64,000 nucleotides of DNA from Bacteroidia bacterium (lineage in GTDB: Bacteria; Bacteroidota; Bacteroidia; Bacteroidales; UBA7960). Shown here one piece after another: positions 17,540-26,495 of this stretch. Each line of letters begins with the position of its first letter. Positions within the stretch are counted from its first letter, which is position 1. A program made the translations under genes and the position numbers. The stretch spans positions 1-64,000 of the forward strand of contig REEA01000064.1 of assembly GCA_007695305.1 (NCBI GenBank), in the 5' to 3' direction. The notes beneath the pieces were generated by a model. That model did no database searches and was not told where the DNA came from. It saw only the letters and a list, made by a program, of their open reading frames with translations.

Positions 17540-19582
17540 ATGCAAACACCCAAAACCCAAATCAAGCAATCTATTTTTATTTTCTTATCAATATTTTTCT
17601 TTTTAACAGCCTGCAATATGGAACGACCACCCCACGAAAAATGGAAAGATTATACTGTGTATGAAGGCAGTGACCTGGGTGTACACTACAATACTGAACA
17701 AACATTTGCGCGTATCTGGGCGCCACCGGCAGAGAGAGTTCTTTTTCATGTATATGAAAAAGGTCATGGTGGTGAAGTGATGAAAAGCCTGGAAATGGAA
17801 AAAGACATAGACGGTACCTGGATTCTCAATTTGCCCGGTGACTGGAAAAACCATTATTATACTTTTCAGGCCCGGATCGACGGACAGTGGAATAAGGAAG
17901 TTCCTGACCCCCAAGCAAGGGCAGTGGGTGTAAACGGCAACAGGGGCATGATTGTTGACCTGGCCGCGACAAATCCGGAAGGATGGGAAAACGATATCCG
18001 TCCACCCCTGGAAAGCCATGCCGATATCATTATCTGGGAAATCCATGTGCGCGATTTTTCCATACATCCCAGCTCCGGCTCTTCTTACCCGGGCAAATAC
18101 CTCGCGTTTACGGAAACCGGAACACGCAGTCCCGAAGGATTTGCCACAGGAATTGACCACCTGAAAGAACTGGGCATCACACATGTCCATTTGTTACCCG
18201 TTTATGATTTTTACACCATCGACGAAACCCGCCTGGATGAGCCCCAGTACAATTGGGGTTATGACCCGAAAAACTACAATGTACCGCAAGGTTCCTATGC
18301 GACAGATCCCTATGATGGGAATGTACGGATCCGCGAATTCAAAAAGATGGTACAGGCACTGCATCAAAATGGCATTCGTGTGATCATGGATGTGGTGTAT
18401 AACCATATGTATGATGCGGCAGGATCTCCTTTTGAACAACTGGCACCGGGCTATTTCTTTCGCCTGAACCCGGATGGCACCTACTCCGACGGTGCGGCCT
18501 GCGGCAATGAAACCGCTTCTGAACGCGAGATGATGCGCCGATTCATGATCGAATCCCTGGTGTACTGGGCAGAAGAATATCGCATTGACGGGTTCCGTTT
18601 CGACCTGATGGGACTCCATGACATCGAAACCATGAACCTGATCAGAAAAGAACTGGACAAAGTAAACCCGGATATATTTTTATATGGAGAGGGCTGGACG
18701 GCCGCAGACACTCCCCTGCCCTATGAAAAACGCGCATTGAAAGCACATGCCAAACAACTGGACCGGATCGCCGTGTTCAGCGACGATGTCAGGGATGGCA
18801 TCCGTGGCCATTGGATGCACAACGATGATCCGGGATTCATGGTGGGTGCCCCAAGCATGAAAGAAAGCATCAGATTCGGTGTAGTTGCATCCACGCAACA
18901 CCCCCAGATCGATTATGCACGGGTGAACTATTCCGATGCCCCATACGCTGACAACCCCCTGAAAACCATTACTTACGTCACATGTCACGACAACCCCTGC
19001 CTGTGGGACAAAATCGTTTATACCTGCCCCGACTGCAGCAAAGAGGAAAAACTGGCCATCCAGAAACTGGCCAACGCCATTGTACTTACATCCCAGGGTG
19101 TGGCATTTTTACACGCAGGTGAGGAAATCGTGCGCACAAAATTTGGTGAACACAATACCTATAACCTCCCCGACTCCATCAACCAACTGGTTTGGAACAA
19201 TAAAGCCGAATATTATGATGTGTTTGCCTTCTACCGCGACCTGATCCGCCTGCGCAGAAATCACCCGGCCTTCAGAATGGAAACCACCGAAATGGTGCAG
19301 GAACATCTCTATTTTCTGCACCACGACAATGACCTTGTTTTAGGATTCCGCCTCGGTGAACACGCCAATGGTGACAGCTGGAAAAATATCCTGGTATTTT
19401 ACAATGCCAATCCCCACAGGATAAAAACCGGCCTGCCCGAAGGCAAATGGCGCGCAGTGGCAACCAAATACGGGATCAATGAAAAGGGTGTGGATACCCC
19501 GGGGTTCAACCATATCTTCGAAAAAGAGGCTGAACTGCCTGCCCGTTCATTGTTTATCCTGGTCGACCAGGAAAGTATCTGA
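17540..19582 (+). CDS. pulA: Type I pullulanase, surface lipoprotein
   Basis: A 680-residue glycoside hydrolase (GH13_14) that cleaves alpha-1,6 branches of pullulan, glycogen or starch. A lipoprotein signal (FFLTAC, Cys at 25) is followed by a CBM48 domain (about 50-150, FARIWAPPAERV). The catalytic barrel shows the pullulanase signature YNWGYDP, VIMDVVYNHM, the nucleophile region DGFRFDLMG, the acid/base region FLYGEGW, and TYVTCHDNPCLWDK. The C-terminal beta-sandwich ends in RSLFILVDQ. Length is usual for type I enzymes. No Sus genes are adjacent. Confidence 0.95.
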   Translation: MQTPKTQIKQSIFIFLSIFFFLTACNMERPPHEKWKDYTVYEGSDLGVHYNTEQTFARIWAPPAERVLFHVYEKGHGGEVMKSLEMEKDIDGTWILNLPGDWKNHYYTFQARIDGQWNKEVPDPQARAVGVNGNRGMIVDLAATNPEGWENDIRPPLESHADIIIWEIHVRDFSIHPSSGSSYPGKYLAFTETGTRSPEGFATGIDHLKELGITHVHLLPVYDFYTIDETRLDEPQYNWGYDPKNYNVPQGSYATDPYDGNVRIREFKKMVQALHQNGIRVIMDVVYNHMYDAAGSPFEQLAPGYFFRLNPDGTYSDGAACGNETASEREMMRRFMIESLVYWAEEYRIDGFRFDLMGLHDIETMNLIRKELDKVNPDIFLYGEGWTAADTPLPYEKRALKAHAKQLDRIAVFSDDVRDGIRGHWMHNDDPGFMVGAPSMKESIRFGVVASTQHPQIDYARVNYSDAPYADNPLKTITYVTCHDNPCLWDKIVYTCPDCSKEEKLAIQKLANAIVLTSQGVAFLHAGEEIVRTKFGEHNTYNLPDSINQLVWNNKAEYYDVFAFYRDLIRLRRNHPAFRMETTEMVQEHLYFLHHDNDLVLGFRLGEHANGDSWKNILVFYNANPHRIKTGLPEGKWRAVATKYGINEKGVDTPGFNHIFEKEAELPARSLFILVDQESI

Positions 19583-19661
19583 CCGTTTTTAAAACACAAA
19601 ATAACTGTTTCTCCGGCGTGAGGTTCATTATAAACAAATCACTTTCACCGGAAAAGCCAAT

Positions 19662-19700
19662 AAAAAACAGAGGGATACCGCTGCGGTATCCCTCTGTTTC
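19662..19700. terminator. Bidirectional terminator between pulA and hsp20
   Basis: ACAGAGGGATACCG (19667-19680) and CGGTATCCCTCTGT (19684-19697) form a perfect 14-bp stem with a 3-nt loop. The A-run at 19662-19667 acts as the U-tract for the minus-strand hsp20 transcript; a short TT follows for the plus strand. Confidence 0.92.
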
Positions 19701-19719
19701 TTGTGCCCAACAAAATCAA

Positions 19720-20157
19720 TTATGAAATGTCAATCTTTTTCGGTGGCTTACGCTTTGCCTCTTCACGCTTGGGAATGGTGATCAGCAAAATGCCATCCTT
19801 ATGCTTTGCCTTGATCTTTTCGGCATCCACCGCTTCAGGCAGCGTAAACGAACGACTGAATGAAGTATAGCTGAATTCTCTGCGCATGTAACGCCCTTCT
19901 TCCTTTTCCTCATCCTTAAACTCTTTCTCGGAAGAAATAGTAAGCACATTGCTGTCAAGATCAACCTTGAAATCATTTTTGTCCAAACCGGGAGCAGCAA
20001 CCTCAATCTGAAATTCATCATCTGACTCTCTCACATTAACAGCAGGTGTGCTGATTCCAGGCCTGTCACTGAATACACTGTCCATCCAGTCCTTGCCGAA
20101 AAATTCATCAATAAAGCTGGGCACATTGCCACGTGTTCTCCTTAACATCGGTAACAT
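19720..20157 (-). CDS. hsp20: Small heat-shock protein, Hsp20/alpha-crystallin family
   Basis: A 145-residue ATP-independent holdase chaperone. The alpha-crystallin domain spans about 38-140 and includes VNVRESDDEFQIEVAAPGL, YMRREFSYTSFSRSFTLPE and the C-terminal KHKDGILLITIPKRE with the conserved GIL-type strand. The extreme C-terminus KPPKKIDIS supplies the I-x-I-like anchor. The start is fixed by a very strong Shine-Dalgarno sequence (AAGGAGGG) 8 bases before the ATG, which is unusual in this phylum. A strong terminator ends it, and it is expressed alone. Confidence 0.96.
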   Translation of the reverse strand: MLPMLRRTRGNVPSFIDEFFGKDWMDSVFSDRPGISTPAVNVRESDDEFQIEVAAPGLDKNDFKVDLDSNVLTISSEKEFKDEEKEEGRYMRREFSYTSFSRSFTLPEAVDAEKIKAKHKDGILLITIPKREEAKRKPPKKIDIS

Positions 20158-20201
20158 ATCGCAACCCTCCTTTCTTGATTAATAAATTGTTTTTTTTGTT
20201 C

Positions 20202-20230
20202 GCACAATTTTCTATCCAATCATTGTGCCA
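20202..20230 (-). promoter_or_regulatory. Inverted repeat and sigma-54-like promoter of hsp20
   Basis: GCACAAT (20202-20208) and ATTGTGC (20222-20228) are exact inverted repeats 13 bases apart, 45 bases upstream of hsp20. On the minus strand the same segment reads TTGGCACAATGATTGGA, which matches the sigma-54 form TGGCAC-N5-TTGC except for G instead of C at the last base of the -12 box. It may be a repressor operator, an sigma-54 promoter, or both overlapping. It is not the CIRCE sequence. Confidence 0.4.
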
Positions 20231-20279
20231 ATACATATCACTGAAATATTTACCATGCATATCGCGCCATAATGACATG

Positions 20280-20586
20280 AAACGCCTATGACAGGATTTT
20301 TAACACAGGATTATGATTATGGGCGATGAGGGAACGAAGATGCGAAGATGCGAGGATGCGAAGATGCGCCAGCAAAAGATCGAACAAGCTCATAGCCAAT
20401 AATAAACCCGGACATTTCGACATTTCGACATTTCGACTTTTCGACAAATTATAAACCCATGGAAAAGCAGGCAAATTTTGACAACAATGCGCCAAATTGG
20501 CAGTTTTTATTATTTGACACGTTTAAGGTCAGGCGGTATTACCTTTCGGAGAAAAGTTGTTTTTCGGTATACTGTGGAATTTTTCA
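20280..20586. repeat. Intergenic low-complexity repeat patch B and flanks
   Basis: Four copies of GATGCGAA/GATGCGAG-type units lie at 20332-20368, and a run of four CGACATTT-like units at 20411-20445. Between them is CAAAAGATCGAA (20373-20384), identical to a 12-mer in patch A. Further on, GCCAAATTGGC (about 20491-20501) followed by AGTTTTT is a small palindrome. No gene is seen. Confidence 0.55.
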
Positions 20587-21681
20587 TCAGTTTTTCTTCA
20601 GCACAAACAGTTCAACATGCTCATTTTGCCTGATATCGGCAATCCATGACTTATACTTTCCGGGTTGTTCAGAAACAGGTTTTTTATCATGTATGAGCAA
20701 ATGTACATCTTTGGAGAATTGTTGCAGGGCTTCCTCAATGGGATGGCGGCTTGTTATGCCCGCTACCCGGGCAAAGTCGGAAAAAAGGATGGCAATGGTT
20801 GTACCTTTGATGCAACGGGTCCTGATCTCGTTAAAAAACCGTTCAAAGAATCCATCAGGATAATAGGAAGCGCTGTCCAAGGCTGTTTCAGCCTTTCCGG
20901 GTATCCATGGTGGATTGAAAACCACCAGGTCGCCGGGCCCGGGAACGAAGCTCCCAAACAGGTCAGCCTGTTCAGGAAAGATGATATCGCCATGCATTAT
21001 ACCATGCCGGTGAAGCTCCTCCATTAACCCGAAAATCGCGTTGGGATTTGTATCGGTGGCATGAATAAAACTGACACCTTGCTTTCTCATGATGAAAGAC
21101 AGAATCCCACAACCCGTTCCGATATCTAAAGCCCGCCGGAAATCTTTTTCAGATGAAATCCATCGGTCAAAAAGGCAAAGATGATCAAAACGAGTGGGAA
21201 AATATACCCCATAAAAGGGGAACAACCGATGATTAACAACAGGATACTGAATCCCCCTTTCATACCATTGGCGGGCCCCGTTCATACCCAGGAAATCGGC
21301 AAACCCCATAAAAAAATCATCATATCCGGAAAAAAATTCAGACAGCCAGGGATTTTGCGGTGCTTTATGAATGTTTGGCCGCCCTTTTGAAATCTTTATC
21401 CAAACGCGCGATTGGTATTCATGCAATATTTGCTTGTGCTGCCTCCATGCAGCATAATCAACAATGGGAATTAATTTCAGACTTTCTTTTTTCAGCCAGG
21501 AATGAACACTCAAAGCAAACCCATAGGTTCCGGTAAGGTAACAATTATAACCGCTGTCTAATATTTTTTTGATTTGCCTGAATGGTGTGCCCGGTTTTAC
21601 CTCTCTCATACCATCAGCCGCGGTCCTGATAGCAGGTCTGATCAAATCACCGGGAATTTTGGCAGAAAAGGTGTGCATCAC
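20587..21681 (-). CDS. Class I SAM-dependent methyltransferase
   Basis: A 364-residue protein whose C-terminal half is a Rossmann methyltransferase. Motif I is ALDIGTGCGILSFIM, motif II-like IHATDTNPNAI, and motif IV DLVVFNPPWIPG. The NPPW sequence is typical of enzymes that methylate planar or amide nitrogens (HemK/RlmF-like). The N-terminal 170 residues may bind the substrate and I do not recognise them. It ends an apparent three-gene operon with GNAT and aminotransferase genes (gaps of 5-6 bases). The substrate is unknown. Confidence 0.7.
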   Translation of the reverse strand: MMHTFSAKIPGDLIRPAIRTAADGMREVKPGTPFRQIKKILDSGYNCYLTGTYGFALSVHSWLKKESLKLIPIVDYAAWRQHKQILHEYQSRVWIKISKGRPNIHKAPQNPWLSEFFSGYDDFFMGFADFLGMNGARQWYERGIQYPVVNHRLFPFYGVYFPTRFDHLCLFDRWISSEKDFRRALDIGTGCGILSFIMRKQGVSFIHATDTNPNAIFGLMEELHRHGIMHGDIIFPEQADLFGSFVPGPGDLVVFNPPWIPGKAETALDSASYYPDGFFERFFNEIRTRCIKGTTIAILFSDFARVAGITSRHPIEEALQQFSKDVHLLIHDKKPVSEQPGKYKSWIADIRQNEHVELFVLKKN

Positions 21682-21686
21682 AAGCG

Positions 21687-22394
21687 CTATACTAGTTTTA
21701 TCCAGCTCACTTCCCTGTCGAAAAGGAAACCCAGCTTCTTAACCAGGTTAATGGATTGGTGGTTATGGGGTTCAATATTCACAAAAACGGGTTTCTTTCT
21801 CATTTGCTTTTCAACAATCAGACAGCGGAGGATGCTTTCGCCCAGCCCTTTTCCACGGTATTGCGGAATTACATGCAGAAATCCCAGTGATGCATCATCG
21901 TGGGTTAATCCCCACCCCACCAGCTCACCGTTTACCCAAACACCGGCCGAAACATCCTTGGCCAATCGATCCCTGATATACCCTTCTGATGTAAAGTCCC
22001 TGTAGGTAGAGTGTGAATAAACATATGCAGCCATGCTGGTTTCAAGAGGCTTAAACAGGTAATCAGGCGGTTCCAAAACCTTATCATCAGGCAAATAATA
22101 CCGGTGTGTGCTTAATTTCCACTCAATTTTTTTATTGTGGGTAAGTACCGGCAGCATCCACTCTTCCACATTGGCAAAATACAATGTCTCAAAATCAAAT
22201 TTTTCCAATACTGCCAGCAGATCTTCGGGATTTTCCCCGAGAAGATAGGCCCATAAATAATCACTGGTTCCGCAAATCAGCACGAAATCACCATGTTGCA
22301 ACCACTTTTTTACCGTGTAGTTGTCAAAAAAACCCTTCACCGGCAAGCTTTGCAGTGGTTTGTCATCCAGGATGCCCTTTAGTTTGTGATCCAT
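21687..22394 (-). CDS. GNAT-family N-acetyltransferase
   Basis: A 235-residue protein with a C-terminal GNAT fold. The acetyl-CoA loop is HVIPQYRGKGLGESILRCL, preceded by VNGELVGWGLTHDDASLGFL and followed by VNIEPHNHQSINLVKKLGF. The N-terminal 115 residues are less typical and could be a second, degenerate acetyltransferase-like domain. I place the start at the ATG at 22394; the open frame extends to a TTG at 22454. It sits between the aminotransferase and methyltransferase genes with tiny gaps. The substrate is not evident. Confidence 0.72.
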   Translation of the reverse strand: MDHKLKGILDDKPLQSLPVKGFFDNYTVKKWLQHGDFVLICGTSDYLWAYLLGENPEDLLAVLEKFDFETLYFANVEEWMLPVLTHNKKIEWKLSTHRYYLPDDKVLEPPDYLFKPLETSMAAYVYSHSTYRDFTSEGYIRDRLAKDVSAGVWVNGELVGWGLTHDDASLGFLHVIPQYRGKGLGESILRCLIVEKQMRKKPVFVNIEPHNHQSINLVKKLGFLFDREVSWIKLV

Positions 22395-22460
22395 GTCCCG
22401 ATGATTGAAATGCAAATATCCATAATGAACGGTTAAAGATAATAACAATCTCAATACAAA

Positions 22461-23648
22461 TCAACTGAAAATCTCTTTCACCGATTGCCCGATGATCTCG
22501 CAGGCTTTTCTGGTCTGTTCTGTGGTGATGATCAAGGGAGGTGCCAAACGCATACAGTTATCAGCAAAGAGGAACCAATCGGTAAGTAGTCCATTGTCAA
22601 TGCAACGGTCGATCACCATTTTGCAACGAACGGCATCCTCAAATTGAAGGGCCAGCAAGAGTCCTTTCCCCTTTATGGAGAGTATATGTTTACTATTTAG
22701 CCATTTGCGGATGTTTTTTTCCTGAACGGCTGCATTTTTCCATAAGCTATGCTGCAGGATGGTTTTCAGTGTTGCATGCGCTGCAGCCGCACAAACGGCA
22801 TTTCCACCAAAAGTGCTGATGTGGCCCAAAACGGGTCGGTATGTCAATGATTGCATCACTTCTTTGGATGCCACAAAAGCCCCGATGGGCATGCCACCTC
22901 CAAAACCTTTAGCCAGGACCAGCACATCGGGAACAATGTCGAAATGTTCAAATGCCCAGAGTTTTCCGGTTCTGCCCATGCCTGCCTGAATTTCATCCAG
23001 AACCAGCAATGCACCCGTTTCATTGCAACGCCTGCGCAGGGCTAACATAAAACCGGCATCGGGAACCACGGCTCCGGCTTCCCCCTGGATGGTCTCTGCC
23101 ACCACGCAGGCCGTACGCTCTGTGATGGCAGCCAAATCATGCTCACTATTAAAGGGTAGATGACGGATATCCGGTAATAAGGGCCGAAATGCCTGCTTGA
23201 GCGTTTCATTCCCTGTAACGCTCAAAGAACCGTGAGAGCTGCCGTGATAAGCATTGACAAAGCCAACGATCTCCGTTCTGCCGGTGAATCGTTTGGCCAG
23301 TTTTACAGCACCTTCAATGGCTTCGCTGCCGGAGTTCACAAAATAAACATTATCCAGACTCTCGGGGAGGGAGCCGACCAGCAACTCGGCGAGCATTACT
23401 TGCGGCGACTGAATGAATTCACCGTAAACCATCAGATGCATATACTTGTCGACCTGGTTTTTTACAGCTTCTGTTACGGCAGGATGCCGGTGTCCCAGTG
23501 CACTCACCGAAATGCCGCTGATCATGTCCATATAGGATTTTCCTCCGGGTCCAAACATGTACAGGCCCTCTGCCCGCTCAATCTCCAGCGACAATGGAAA
23601 GGGGGATGTTTGCGCCACGTAACGGTAAAAAAGATCGCGATGATTCAT
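22461..23648 (-). CDS. Class III PLP-dependent aminotransferase
   Basis: About 395 residues, fold-type I class III, in the acetylornithine/ornithine/4-aminobutyrate family. Visible motifs are VYFVNSGSEAIEGAVKLAKR for the phosphate-binding region, VAETIQGEAGAVVPDAGF, LLVLDEIQAGMGRTGKLWAF for the PLP-pyridine Asp, and the Schiff-base Lys in VLVLAKGFGGGMPIGAF. The ATG at 23648 (MNHRDLFYRY) follows AAAGGC and is preferred; ATG 23684 and TTG 23699 are alternatives. It leads an operon with an acetyltransferase and a methyltransferase, suggesting modification of an amine or amino acid. There are no other arginine-biosynthesis genes nearby. Confidence 0.82.
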   Translation of the reverse strand: MNHRDLFYRYVAQTSPFPLSLEIERAEGLYMFGPGGKSYMDMISGISVSALGHRHPAVTEAVKNQVDKYMHLMVYGEFIQSPQVMLAELLVGSLPESLDNVYFVNSGSEAIEGAVKLAKRFTGRTEIVGFVNAYHGSSHGSLSVTGNETLKQAFRPLLPDIRHLPFNSEHDLAAITERTACVVAETIQGEAGAVVPDAGFMLALRRRCNETGALLVLDEIQAGMGRTGKLWAFEHFDIVPDVLVLAKGFGGGMPIGAFVASKEVMQSLTYRPVLGHISTFGGNAVCAAAAHATLKTILQHSLWKNAAVQEKNIRKWLNSKHILSIKGKGLLLALQFEDAVRCKMVIDRCIDNGLLTDWFLFADNCMRLAPPLIITTEQTRKACEIIGQSVKEIFS

Positions 23649-23712
23649 GCCTTTGCTATTTCGGTTTGCTTTGCTGATGTTCATCAAAACCTTTGGCAAT
23701 GATTAACTAATT

Positions 23713-23849
23713 TCTGTCTATAATGTCAGGTTTCTGCGTTATTTTTGTTTTGAAAACAGTCATTTTCATTAGTAAACTCCTTGATTTTCAAAACTGCACA
23801 AGTCTTGAACCTGAAAGTTACAGATCAGACACTTGACTTTATTGACAGA
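23713..23849 (-). repeat. Palindromic MITE-like element, copy 2 (inverted)
   Basis: The reverse complement aligns end to end with the element at 14069-14204: same TCTGTCAATAAA and ATTATAGACAGA termini, same 10-bp internal repeat (GTTTTGAAAA 23747-23756, TTTTCAAAAC 23785-23794). Copy 2 also has TCAGGTT/AACCTGA pairing that copy 1 has partly lost. TAACTA occurs 3 bases outside each end (23704-23709, 23853-23858), a possible target duplication. It lies in the 270-base gap between rarA and the aminotransferase gene. Confidence 0.75.
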
Positions 23850-23917
23850 CTCTAACTATACTTTTGCCGGCCCATGCCGGACATTAAAACGCTTCGCAGG
23901 CAACTCCGGCGGGTCTT

Positions 23918-25192
23918 TCAGTACCCGTATTTTTCTTTCCAAAGTGATTTCAGCCGAGCACGCATTTCTTTCTCCCTGGCATTTTCGCCCGGCTGATACA
24001 GTGTTGTGCCGGTAAGCGCATCCGGTAAAAACTCCTGGATCGCGAAATGGTTTTCATAACTGTGCGAATATTTGTAATCCTTACCATAGCCCGTTTCCTT
24101 CATGAGCCTGGTGGGTGCATTTCTGAGCGATAGCGGTACCGGCTGATCGCCGGTTTTTCTCACCAGGTCCTGTGCCTGGTTAATGGCCAGATAGGCCGTA
24201 TTGCTTTTGGGTGATGCTGCCAGGTAAATGGCCGTTTGTGACAAAATGATGCGGCTTTCAGGCATACCTATCATATTCACAGCCTGAAAACAGGAGGCAG
24301 CCAGCAACAGGGCATTGGGATTGGCATTGCCGATATCTTCAGAGGCCAATATCACCAGGCGGCGGGCTATAAATTTGGGGTCTTCACCACCTTCAATCAT
24401 TCTGGCAAGGTAATAAACTGCAGCATTGGGATCGCTGCCCCTTATTGATTTAATGAATGCAGAGATCACATCATAGTGCATCTCTCCGGCTTTGTCATAA
24501 AGAGCCAGATTTTGCTGGATCACTGAAAGGACAAGGTCGTTGGTGACAACAACCTTCTTGCCCGCGGTGGCATACACAGAAAGTTCCAGGGCATTGAGCA
24601 GTTTTCGTGCATCGCCACCGCTTATCCGGAACAGCGCCTCCGTTTCACTGATGACTACTTTTTTACCGGTATCTTTTCCCAATTCCTCCCGGCCTCTTTC
24701 AAGCAAGACCATCATCTGTTTCTCATCAAGTGGCTTCAGAATATACACCTGGCAACGCGACAACAAAGGTGAGATTACCTCGAAAGACGGGTTTTCGGTG
24801 GTGGCACCAATCAATGTGATGATTCCTTTCTCGACCGCTCCAAGGAGGCTGTCCTGCTGTGACTTGCTGAAGCGGTGAATCTCATCGATAAACAATATGG
24901 CATTGCCACCCGACTCCCTGGCCTTCTGTATCACAGACCTTACATCTTTCACGCCGGAGCTTACCGCACTGAGGGTATAAAAAGGCTTCACCAGTGTATG
25001 GGATATCAGCGACGCCAGCGTTGTTTTTCCCACACCAGGCGGCCCCCAAAGGATCATAGAGGGCACCTGGCCTCCTTCGATGGATTTGCGCAGAATAGCA
25101 CCCTCCCCCACCAGGTGGTCCTGCCCCAGGTAACCATCCAGATTATAGGGTCGGAGCTTCTCAGCCAATGGTATGGAAGCTTGTTGCATCAT
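23918..25192 (-). CDS. rarA: Replication-associated recombination ATPase RarA (MgsA)
   Basis: A 424-residue AAA+ ATPase related to clamp-loader subunits and eukaryotic WRNIP1. It acts at stalled replication forks and single-strand ends. Walker A is GPPGVGKTTLASLI (about 50-63), Walker B ILFIDEIHRFSKSQQD, sensor I IGATTENPSFEVISPLLSR, and the C-terminal tetramerisation region carries SEDIGNANPNALLLAASC and HSYENHF. Length is normal. It follows the M48 protease gene by 39 bases on the same strand. Confidence 0.95.
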   Translation of the reverse strand: MMQQASIPLAEKLRPYNLDGYLGQDHLVGEGAILRKSIEGGQVPSMILWGPPGVGKTTLASLISHTLVKPFYTLSAVSSGVKDVRSVIQKARESGGNAILFIDEIHRFSKSQQDSLLGAVEKGIITLIGATTENPSFEVISPLLSRCQVYILKPLDEKQMMVLLERGREELGKDTGKKVVISETEALFRISGGDARKLLNALELSVYATAGKKVVVTNDLVLSVIQQNLALYDKAGEMHYDVISAFIKSIRGSDPNAAVYYLARMIEGGEDPKFIARRLVILASEDIGNANPNALLLAASCFQAVNMIGMPESRIILSQTAIYLAASPKSNTAYLAINQAQDLVRKTGDQPVPLSLRNAPTRLMKETGYGKDYKYSHSYENHFAIQEFLPDALTGTTLYQPGENAREKEMRARLKSLWKEKYGY

Positions 25193-25231
25193 CGTTTGCC
25201 TGCGTTGATGTTTATATTGTGCAGATACAGA

Positions 25232-26476
25232 TCATTCATCAGACCTGAACCTGTCAAGGTGTTCCAGGCGCTTCAACAAAGGGGGGTGCGAATAATGCAC
25301 ATATACATAAGCCGGGTGAGGCCTCAGATTGCTGAGGTGATTCACCGACAGCTTTTTCAAGGCATCCTGCAATGGTTTTGCAGCATATTTGACCGCTGCA
25401 AACGCATCCGCCTCGTATTCATGACGGCGGCTCATCCGGTTTCCAAGTATCCCCAGAATAAGGGAAACAGGCGAATATAAAAGGCCAAAAGCCAGAATTC
25501 CCATGTGAAAACTTGCTTCTTCGGCACCCAGAGCCTGTGACAGTTCCGGACGGTTGATAAACAAGCCCAGCAAAAATAACATGATGCCGGTATGCAATAT
25601 GGACAACACCATCCCTTTTGCCGTATGCTTCTTCTTGTAATGACCGATCTCATGGGCCAGCACAGCCACCAGCTCCTCCGTTGTATGTTCCTTTATGAGC
25701 GTGTCAAACAACACAATCCGCTTCTTTGGTCCGATACCGCTGAAATAGGCATTCGCCTTTGAACTTCGTTTGGAGCCGTCAATCACAAAAATGTTGTCCA
25801 GTTTGAAGCCTGACTCACGGGCAAACTTCTCTATTTCTTCGCGCAACGGGCCTTCCTCCAGTGGTTTTTGCTTGTTGAAGAGGGGCACAATAAGCGTGCT
25901 GTAGAACATCATCATAAAGAGACTGAAAGCCGTAAAAACAATCCATGCATACAACCAGAAAAGATTGCCGGAGACATTATAAAACCATACAAAAACAGCC
26001 AGTAAGCCGCCCCCGAGGACCAGGGCCAGAAACCATCCTTTGAGTTTATCCAGAACATAGGTTCCGGGCGTTGTACGGTTAAAACCGAAGCGCTCTTCAA
26101 TCACAAATGTACCGTAAATATCAAATGGCGTGGACAATATATCGGAAGCCAGGCCTATGATACCAAAAAACAGCAGTGCCATCCAAACCGGGTGCACGGT
26201 AAAACTCCGCACCAAGCCGTCGATGTATCCAAAACCGCCAAAAACCAGCATCAATATGATAAAAACAAAGGACAGGCTACTGGTTAATATTCCGAATTTC
26301 ATGTTTACCCGCGAATATTCCTGTGATTTGCGGTACTTTTCCTCTTCATAGATACCTTTTAGCTCAGGCGGCAGGGTTTTGCTCCAACGGCTCGCATTCA
26401 GATAGTCCATCACCCGGTCGAATACATAGTCCAGCAAGATGATGGCAATGATAATATACAATAGTGTTTGTTCCAT
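25232..26476 (-). CDS. Ste24-type M48A membrane zinc metallopeptidase
   Basis: A 414-residue polytopic membrane protein of the CAAX prenyl protease 1 (Ste24/HtpX-related) family. About six to seven hydrophobic helices frame the active site VAVLAHEIGHYKKKH, with the third zinc ligand in RHEYEADAFA. ANAYFSGIGPKKRIVLFDTL, a hallmark of M48A, precedes the HEIGH. Bacteria lack CAAX prenylation, so membrane protein quality control is the likely task. It is the middle gene of a VWA-protein, M48A, rarA run with 19- and 39-base gaps. Confidence 0.92.
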   Translation of the reverse strand: MEQTLLYIIIAIILLDYVFDRVMDYLNASRWSKTLPPELKGIYEEEKYRKSQEYSRVNMKFGILTSSLSFVFIILMLVFGGFGYIDGLVRSFTVHPVWMALLFFGIIGLASDILSTPFDIYGTFVIEERFGFNRTTPGTYVLDKLKGWFLALVLGGGLLAVFVWFYNVSGNLFWLYAWIVFTAFSLFMMMFYSTLIVPLFNKQKPLEEGPLREEIEKFARESGFKLDNIFVIDGSKRSSKANAYFSGIGPKKRIVLFDTLIKEHTTEELVAVLAHEIGHYKKKHTAKGMVLSILHTGIMLFLLGLFINRPELSQALGAEEASFHMGILAFGLLYSPVSLILGILGNRMSRRHEYEADAFAAVKYAAKPLQDALKKLSVNHLSNLRPHPAYVYVHYSHPPLLKRLEHLDRFRSDE

Positions 26477-26495
26477 CTTATCAATTGGATATTGA

